From Nocardioides jishulii (GTDB taxonomy: Bacteria > Actinomycetota > Actinomycetes > Propionibacteriales > Nocardioidaceae): 64,000 nucleotides of DNA. The stretch is taken from contig NZ_CP040748.1 of assembly GCF_006007965.1 (NCBI RefSeq), positions 62,001 through 126,000 of the forward strand, in the 5' to 3' direction. Position numbers and translations under genes: made by a program. The notes beneath the pieces were generated by a model. That model did not search any database and was not told the origin of the DNA. It worked only from the letters and a program-made list of their open reading frames with translations. Below, one piece after another: positions 58,889-64,000 of this stretch. Each line of letters opens with the position of its first letter. Position 1 is the stretch's first letter.

Positions 58889-60899
58889 CCGGTGGCGGGG
58901 TGACCGGCTGAGCCGCCGCCTCGACCAGGACCGGGCCGGCCTCGCGCTCCAGCGCGAGGTCGGCCACCACCGACTCCGCCATGACCTGCACCTTCTCCGC
59001 GTGGGCGGCTCCGGTCTCCGGCAGTGCCGCGGCCACCAGGTAGAGGCCGGAGGGGGGCAGCGGGAAGGCGTAGCGCCCGTCCTCGTCGGTGGTGGTGTGG
59101 CCGGTGTGCTCACCCGAGCCGAGGAACATCGTCACCGTCGCGCCGGCCACCGGGTCACCGTCGCAGGTGACGACGCCGCCGACGGTCAACCGGTCGTCGA
59201 GCGGCACCCGCAGCGTGGCGCAGTCGGCCGTGAGGTCGGTGACCGCCACGCGGGGCGCCCACCCTCGGGCGGTGGCCACCAGCAGGTAGCGACCGTCGCG
59301 CGGGAAGGCCAGGGAGAAGTGGCCGTCGAAGTCGGGACGGGCCCAGTCGACCTGCTGGCCGTCGGGGCGCGTGAGCACGACCGTGCCGAGCACCTGCTCG
59401 GACTGTGCGGACCCGAGCACGACCTGGCCGCGTACGACCTTCTCGGCGCCGCTGCCGGGCTGCGGCACGGCGCCGCTGCGGGTGGGGATGAAGGCGGCCA
59501 CCACGGCGCCCACCGCGGCGAAGACGCCACAGACCATGAAGCCGACGGTGAAGGCGGTCGAGGTCGGTGCCGTCACGGTGGTGCCGTCGACGGTCGTGGC
59601 GGTGGCCAGCGAGGCGAAGATGGCGGCCGTGCCGGCGCTCGCGGCGGCCATGCCGACCGCGCGCATGAGCGAGTTGATGCCGTTGGCGGAGGCCGTCTCG
59701 GTGATCGGCACCGCCGACATGATCAGGGCGGGCATCGCCGCGAACGCGATGGCGGCACCCAGGCCGCAGAGCGTGGAGACCACGACGATCGCGGTCAGGG
59801 ACCCGTCCGCCGCCGGGCGCAGGAAGTAGGAGAGCGCCACCACGACGGCGCCCAGGATCAGGGTGCGCCGCCCGCCGACGCGGTTCAGCATGCATCCCGA
59901 GACCGGGGCGAAGGCGACCATCGCCAGGCCCGACGGTGCCATCAGCAGACCCGCGGTCATCACCGAGACGCCGAATCCGTGGCCGCTCGAGAGGGGCGCC
60001 TCGACCATCGGGATGGTGAGCAGGCCGTTGGCCATCATGCCGACGGTGACCAGCACCGACGCCACGTTGGTGAGCAGGACCGGACGGCTGGCCGCGGTGC
60101 GCAGGTCGACCATCGGTTCGCTGCGGCGCAGCTGCATCGGCACCCAGGCCGCGAAGGTCAGGGCGCTCAGCGCGAGCAGTCCCAGCGTGGTGCCCGAGAG
60201 CCAGCCCCAGACCGAGCCCTTGGAGATCACGAGCATCAGGGCGGTCAGTGCGGCCGAGAGCACCACGGCGCCGACCAGGTCGAAGCTGCCGGGGCTGCGC
60301 ACCGGCGACTCGGGCACGACCAGGAAGATCCCGACCAGGATCGTGGCGGTGACGCCCGCCGAGACCCAGAAGATCGACGCCCACCCGCTCTGCTCGTAGA
60401 GGAAGCCCGACAACGGCAGGCCGAGCGCGCCGCCGATGCCGAGGGTGGCGCTCATCAGCGCGATGCCGAAGCCGACCCGCTCCGGTGGCAGCTCGTCGCG
60501 CAGCACCGAGATGCCGATCGGGATGACGGCGGCCGCCAGGCCCTGCAGGGCGCGACCCACCATCGCCGCGACCAGGCTCGTGGTGAGCGCCAGGAGCAAG
60601 GAGCCGACCACCATGATCGAGAGCGCCAGCACGATCATCCGGCGCTTGCCGTGCATGTCGGCGAGCTTGGTCACGATGGGAGTGGCCACCGCGCCGGTGA
60701 GCAGGGTGATGGTCAGCAGCCAGGAGGCCGTGTCGGCGGTGGTGCCGAAGATGAGCGGGAGGTCGGGGACCAGCGGCACCACGAGCGTCTGCTGGAGCGA
60801 GACCGCCATGCCGGCCGCGGCCAGCACGGCGATGACCAGGCCGCCTGAGGCGCGCTGCGGAGCAGTCGTGGGGGCGGTCGGGGGGATGGTCTGGCTCAC
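58857..60899 (-). CDS. MFS transporter fused to carboxypeptidase-regulatory-like domains
   Basis: 680 aa. A 14-helix DHA2-type transporter (about 15-480; GRALQGLAAAVIPIGISVL, GIGGALGLPLSGFLYEQSGW) is followed by some 190 residues with two beta-sandwich repeats (RGQVVLGSAQ...GRYLLVATARGW; GGVVTCDGDPVAGATVTMF...GRYAFPLPPSGLYLVAA). These resemble CnaB/carboxypeptidase regulatory domains normally outside cells, here attached to the cytoplasmic-side end of the transporter as predicted by helix count. GTG 60899 has TACAAA seven bases upstream. Confidence 0.85.
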   Translation of the reverse strand: MSQTIPPTAPTTAPQRASGGLVIAVLAAAGMAVSLQQTLVVPLVPDLPLIFGTTADTASWLLTITLLTGAVATPIVTKLADMHGKRRMIVLALSIMVVGSLLLALTTSLVAAMVGRALQGLAAAVIPIGISVLRDELPPERVGFGIALMSATLGIGGALGLPLSGFLYEQSGWASIFWVSAGVTATILVGIFLVVPESPVRSPGSFDLVGAVVLSAALTALMLVISKGSVWGWLSGTTLGLLALSALTFAAWVPMQLRRSEPMVDLRTAASRPVLLTNVASVLVTVGMMANGLLTIPMVEAPLSSGHGFGVSVMTAGLLMAPSGLAMVAFAPVSGCMLNRVGGRRTLILGAVVVALSYFLRPAADGSLTAIVVVSTLCGLGAAIAFAAMPALIMSAVPITETASANGINSLMRAVGMAAASAGTAAIFASLATATTVDGTTVTAPTSTAFTVGFMVCGVFAAVGAVVAAFIPTRSGAVPQPGSGAEKVVRGQVVLGSAQSEQVLGTVVLTRPDGQQVDWARPDFDGHFSLAFPRDGRYLLVATARGWAPRVAVTDLTADCATLRVPLDDRLTVGGVVTCDGDPVAGATVTMFLGSGEHTGHTTTDEDGRYAFPLPPSGLYLVAAALPETGAAHAEKVQVMAESVVADLALEREAGPVLVEAAAQPVTPPPVTERSGPPQG

Positions 60900-60906
60900 T
60901 TCAGGG

Positions 60907-60912
60907 TTTGTA
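60907..60912 (-). promoter_or_regulatory. -10-like element of MFS fusion gene
   Basis: TACAAA (minus strand) ends 7 bases before GTG 60899 and lies inside an imperfect palindrome GGTTTGTACCAGACC, a possible operator. Confidence 0.4.
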
Positions 60913-60953
60913 CCAGACCTGACCGACCGTGGCCGAACGGTCGATGCGTCACC

Positions 60954-62126
60954 TCAGCGGGTGAGGGCGCGGTCCAACCCGGTGAGCAGCTGGTCGACCT
61001 CGCTCCACTCCATCGCCCAGGGCGAGAGCCGCAGGACGTCGCCGCGCAGGATCACGTGGAAGTGCTCCTGCCGCAGGCCGTCCACGATCGCCGGCAGCTC
61101 CTCGGGCCCGGGCCGCAGCGCGATGATCGGGCTGACCGGGTCGACGACCGTCGCCACGGGGTGCAGGTCGTGGCTGTCGAGCAACGACACGATCTCGGCA
61201 CGGACGCCCAGGGCCGCGCGCTGCACCCGCTCGACACCCACCGCGCTCATCGCCCGGGCCGCGGCGCCCGTGCTGACCGCGCCGAGCAGTGGAGGCGTCC
61301 CGGCCTCCAGCAGGCCGACGTCGGAGCGCAGCGGCACCGACGGGTCGAACCAGACCGCGGCCTGGGCGGCGGCCGCGATGTCGATGCTGCTGGCGCCGTA
61401 CGCGGGGGGCGTGAGGCTGCTGACGAGATCGGGGGTGAAGGTGGCGACCGCGACCCCGACCGGGCCGAGCAGCCACTTGTGGGCGCAGGCGTACGCCGCG
61501 TCGGCCAGCGCCACGGCCGGGGTGACGTCGGCGATGCCGAGGTGCTGGCTGAGGTCGACGAGCAGGAGCGCCCCGACCGCGTCGCAGGCCTCACGCAGGG
61601 CGTACAGGTCGGTGGCCGAACCGTCGAAGCTCTGGATCGACGAGACGGTGAGGACCTTGGTGCGTTCGTCGACCTGCTCCAGCAGCAGCCTCGTGTCCCA
61701 CGGCTCGTCGAGGGGAGGCTGCACCCGCACCAGCTCGGCCCCCGTCTCCAGGGCGCGGACGTGCCAGGCGCGGATGGTCGAGCCGTGCTCCACGTCCCAG
61801 GTGAGCACCTGGTCGCCCGGCTCGAGCGTGATCGAGCGCGACAGGGTCGTGACGATGCTGGAGACGCTCGGCTGGAAGGAGAGCAGCGAGGGGATGGTGC
61901 CCATCAGCTCGGCGACCTGGGCGCGGGCCTCCGCATACATCTCGAGCAGCCGGTCGCGGCCGGAGTAGCCGCCGGCGTGGTGCGCCGCGAGCAGCTGGGT
62001 CATGGTCTCGTACGCCGCGGTGCCCAGCGGCCCGGCGCCCGCCACGTTGAGCTGGCGGGGGAGGTTGGTCGCGCCGATCAGGGCGCGGACGGTGCGCAGG
62101 TCGTTCGCGGGGGTGGAGAGCGTCAC
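60954..62126 (-). CDS. class V aminotransferase-like PLP enzyme
   Basis: 390 aa. Fold-type I PLP enzyme: cofactor Asp/His region LLVDLSQHLG (about 200), PLP Lys in YACAHKWLLGPVG (about 226), and a C-terminal small domain. Closest in pattern to cysteine desulfurase-like and isopenicillin epimerase-like proteins; substrate unknown. GTG 62126 is preceded by GAGGAACTCC. A gene for a sulfur acceptor is not adjacent. Confidence 0.85.
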   Translation of the reverse strand: MTLSTPANDLRTVRALIGATNLPRQLNVAGAGPLGTAAYETMTQLLAAHHAGGYSGRDRLLEMYAEARAQVAELMGTIPSLLSFQPSVSSIVTTLSRSITLEPGDQVLTWDVEHGSTIRAWHVRALETGAELVRVQPPLDEPWDTRLLLEQVDERTKVLTVSSIQSFDGSATDLYALREACDAVGALLLVDLSQHLGIADVTPAVALADAAYACAHKWLLGPVGVAVATFTPDLVSSLTPPAYGASSIDIAAAAQAAVWFDPSVPLRSDVGLLEAGTPPLLGAVSTGAAARAMSAVGVERVQRAALGVRAEIVSLLDSHDLHPVATVVDPVSPIIALRPGPEELPAIVDGLRQEHFHVILRGDVLRLSPWAMEWSEVDQLLTGLDRALTR

Positions 62127-62243
62127 GGAGTTCCTCGAGGGGGCGGGGACGTGCCTGCGCGGGAACGCTAGTCACACGGTCGGCCGCGCGGCATCCCCGC
62201 TTTCGGTGACGTCGTGACGGTGCTCCCGTCCGGCCGGGGCGGA

Positions 62244-62278
62244 GGGGCCTCGCCTTCTCCGACGAGGCCCCCTAAGGT
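62244..62278 (+). promoter_or_regulatory. hairpin and -10 box upstream of the HTH-like gene
   Basis: Arms GGGGCCTCG / CGAGGCCCC (9 bp, 10-base loop) at 62244-62271 end one base before TAAGGT (62273-62278), a good -10. The palindrome therefore covers the -35 side of the promoter, an operator position. The gene starts 98 bases further. Confidence 0.5.
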
Positions 62279-62376
62279 GACGAGGGCCGCAGTCAGGACG
62301 GGTGCTGCTGCGGACACGGGGGACGGCTCGGTCCCTCCCGCACGGTCGAACGGCGGGAGTGACGGAGGGGGGAGCG

Positions 62377-63396
62377 ATGGACCACACCACCAGCGGCGCG
62401 CCTGCGCCCGACGGGCCTGCGCCCGACGCGCCGACAGCCGCGTGGCGGGCACGTGTCCCGGCTCGCCGTCAGGCCACCCCCGTCGCCGACGAGGGCCCGG
62501 ACTTCGCCCGCGAGTTCCGCCTCGCCCTGGCTGAGCGCCGCTCCTCGCTGCGTGGCCTCTCGCTCTCGTTGCAGCACCGTGACGTCCACGTCAGTACGCC
62601 GGCGCTGGCGGCCTGGCGCGCGGGCAGGTCCGCGCCGGCCGGCCCCGAGGGCCTGCGCGCCGCACGGGCGCTGGAGGACGTGCTGGAGCTGCCCCGGGGC
62701 CAGCTGTCGCGGTGGGTCGACCCGAGCGGTGACGCCCGGCGTACGCCCGCGCCCCGCCCCGGGGTGACCGCCCGGACGCGGGGGACCAGCTCGTCAGCCC
62801 GGGGCGGCCAGACCCTGCTCACCGCCTCCGAGCAGCGAGCCCGCACGGCCCTGGGCTTCCAGCGCAGCTCGCTGCTCACCGAGCGCACCGTCGAGGTCGA
62901 GGTCGAGATCGACGGGCTCGGCCGCCAGCGCCACGTCACCCAGCGCACCGAGTGGGTGGCCAGGGAGGACGGCGTCGACGCCTTCCCCTCCGTGCTGGTC
63001 GTGCCCACGCCGGTGCGGGGCCGCAGCCGGGTGGAGCCGGTGAGCGGTTGTCGCCTCGGCCCGTCGTACGTCGACCTCGCCGAGGGCGTCTTCGCCACGG
63101 CCCTGGTGCTCGCCGCGCCGTTGCGGGTCGGCGAGACCGTCACGACCGTCCACCGCACCCACCTGCCGGAGGACGCCGCTCCTGACGGCGTCCACGAGCA
63201 CCGCGTGCTGCACCCGGTCGAACGGGTCGCGGTCCGGGTGCGGTTCGACCCTGCCTGCGCGCCGTCGACGTGGCAGGGGCACAGCCGCACCGACGAGCAG
63301 GAGCGCGCTGGCGAGGTCGTACCGGTCGACGGGGTGGCCCAGGTCGCGCGTGACGACTTCGGCCCCGGTGCCGTGGGGCTGCGCTGGTCCTGGTGA
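62377..63396 (+). CDS. hypothetical protein with HTH-like N-domain
   Basis: 339 aa. Residues 45-120 resemble an XRE-like helix-turn-helix (FRLALAERRSSLRGLSLSL, TPALAAWRAGRSAPAGPEGLRAARALEDVL). The C-terminal 200 residues are strand-rich and unassigned (RTVEVEVEIDGLGRQRHVTQRTEW, GETVTTVHRTHLPED). ATG 62377 has GGAGGGGGGAG upstream. Possibly a regulator with a ligand domain. Not a recognised family. Confidence 0.6.
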   Translation: MDHTTSGAPAPDGPAPDAPTAAWRARVPARRQATPVADEGPDFAREFRLALAERRSSLRGLSLSLQHRDVHVSTPALAAWRAGRSAPAGPEGLRAARALEDVLELPRGQLSRWVDPSGDARRTPAPRPGVTARTRGTSSSARGGQTLLTASEQRARTALGFQRSSLLTERTVEVEVEIDGLGRQRHVTQRTEWVAREDGVDAFPSVLVVPTPVRGRSRVEPVSGCRLGPSYVDLAEGVFATALVLAAPLRVGETVTTVHRTHLPEDAAPDGVHEHRVLHPVERVAVRVRFDPACAPSTWQGHSRTDEQERAGEVVPVDGVAQVARDDFGPGAVGLRWSW

Positions 63397-63543
63397 CGCC
63401 CGCGGAGCAGCCCGGCACTCTGTCGCTTCGCTGTCCACAACCCTGTGCAAACCCTGTGCAAAGCCCGGTGGAGACACCGTGCGAATCCGCCTGTGACGCC
63501 CCTCGGGAGACGGTCGTGATGGATGTCGCGTAGGCGAGAAATG

Positions 63544-63571
63544 TTGTGGTGGGAGCGTGGACGACTACCGT
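63544..63571 (+). promoter_or_regulatory. promoter of DEAD-box helicase gene
   Basis: TTGTGG (63544-63549), 16-base spacer, TACCGT (63566-63571), then 7 bases to ATG 63579. The clearest -35/-10/leaderless arrangement in the window. Confidence 0.65.
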
Positions 63572-63578
63572 TGGCCCC

Positions 63579-64000
63579 ATGAGTGACTCTGCGCCGGACC
63601 CTGCCCTCGACGACAAGGGAGGCGAGAAGGGCCTCACCTTCTCCGAGCTTGACCTGGACCCGAAGGTCCTGAAGGCCATCACGGAGGTGGGTTACGAGAC
63701 CCCGTCGCCGATCCAGGCTGCGACGATTCCGTCGCTGCTCGCGGGACGTGACGTCGTCGGCCTCGCCCAGACCGGTACGGGCAAGACGGCGGCCTTCGCG
63801 CTGCCGATCCTGTCCAACCTCGACCTGTCGCAGAAGACCCCGCAGGCCCTCGTGCTCGCGCCCACCCGTGAGCTCGCGCTCCAGGTTGCCGAGGCGTTCG
63901 AGCGCTACTCCTCCAAGATGCCGGGCGTCCGCGTGCTCCCCGTCTACGGCGGGCAGGGCTACGGCGTCCAGCTCTCCGCGCTGCGTCGCGGCGTGCACGT
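63579..64000 (+). CDS. DEAD-box RNA helicase (5' part, cut by window end)
   Basis: The first 140 aa are visible. Q motif ([24 protein letters not shown]), motif I AQTGTGKT (about 63-70), motif Ia APTRELALQ (about 98-106) and YGGQ mark the DeaD/RhlE-type family that unwinds RNA in ribosome assembly and cold adaptation. The remainder lies beyond the window. A doubled ACCCTGTGCAA at 63440-63461 lies in its upstream region. Confidence 0.92.
   Translation, partial: MSDSAPDPALDDKGGEKGLTFSELDLDPKVLKAITEVGYETPSPIQAATIPSLLAGRDVVGLAQTGTGKTAAFALPILSNLDLSQKTPQALVLAPTRELALQVAEAFERYSSKMPGVRVLPVYGGQGYGVQLSALRRGVH

Noticed and set aside
56354..59113. 919-codon minus-strand frame opposite the ABC permease
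   Set aside because: Same antisense effect; the plus-strand permease has clear motifs.
63431..63440. DnaA-box-like CTGTCCACA
   Set aside because: Single copy, no cluster and no dnaA/dnaN genes; only a chance match.

Overview
The window is high-GC DNA (roughly 70% G+C, strong third-position GC bias) with actinobacterial gene content: a PhoPR-like two-component system, a DUF5926 SEC-C protein, an MT0933-type antitoxin-like protein, an EcsC protein, leucyl/phenylalanyl-tRNA transferase, and a close relative of Thermobifida cutinases. It fits a Nocardioidaceae-like chromosome (inference). No tRNA, rRNA, CRISPR array, insertion sequence or prophage gene is visible.

Layout. 0-8 kb: a CotH-family lipoprotein diverges from a PhoPR-like pair, with two PhoP-box-like direct repeats between them, then an M13 peptidase, a von Willebrand A surface protein and a DUF2470 protein. 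8-13 kb: a RecQ helicase fused to a phosphoribosyltransferase-like domain, a SRPBCC protein, a strong bidirectional terminator and a 14-TM drug-efflux transporter. 13-15.6 kb: lower-GC genes (a membrane protein and a PD-(D/E)XK 'stress response' protein) flank a glutathione peroxidase. 15.6-20.4 kb: paired direct repeats, then a SNF2 helicase with a SWIM-zinc-finger partner and a ferredoxin-type reductase. 20.4-25.7 kb: leucine catabolism, namely a TetR repressor, its palindromic operator, both methylcrotonyl-CoA carboxylase subunits and HMG-CoA lyase in a translationally coupled operon. 25.7-29.3 kb: a coupled sulfotransferase / degenerate sulfotransferase-like / sulfotransferase trio. 29-35 kb: EcsC, Aat, a lipoprotein, a SulP transporter, a thioredoxin-reductase-like enzyme and an Fpg/Nei glycosylase. 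34.8-37.5 kb: an overlapping operon encoding a large WXG-like protein, a lipoprotein and a small EspC-like helical protein. 37.7-45.3 kb: an AAA ATPase, a secreted lipase, an ArsR-SRPBCC pair with operator, and GDPD and DUF5926 genes that each carry a frame change. 45.4-53.6 kb: a DUF305 lipoprotein, GDT1-type transporter, antitoxin-like, VOC, DinB and membrane proteins, a PET-hydrolase-like cutinase, an XRE regulator and an unusual zinc-ribbon SDR. 53.6-64 kb: a NarL-type two-component system next to a MacB/FtsX-type ABC exporter, an MFS transporter with a beta-sandwich tail, a class V aminotransferase-like protein, an HTH-like protein and the start of a DEAD-box RNA helicase.

A recurring signal cuts across the window: more than twenty genes have a TANNNT-like -10 hexamer ending only 6-8 bases before the start codon, as expected for leaderless transcripts. 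This was used to choose many starts. Genes with a Shine-Dalgarno sequence instead (for example the XRE regulator, the VOC protein, the DUF305 lipoprotein and the cutinase) form a separate class.
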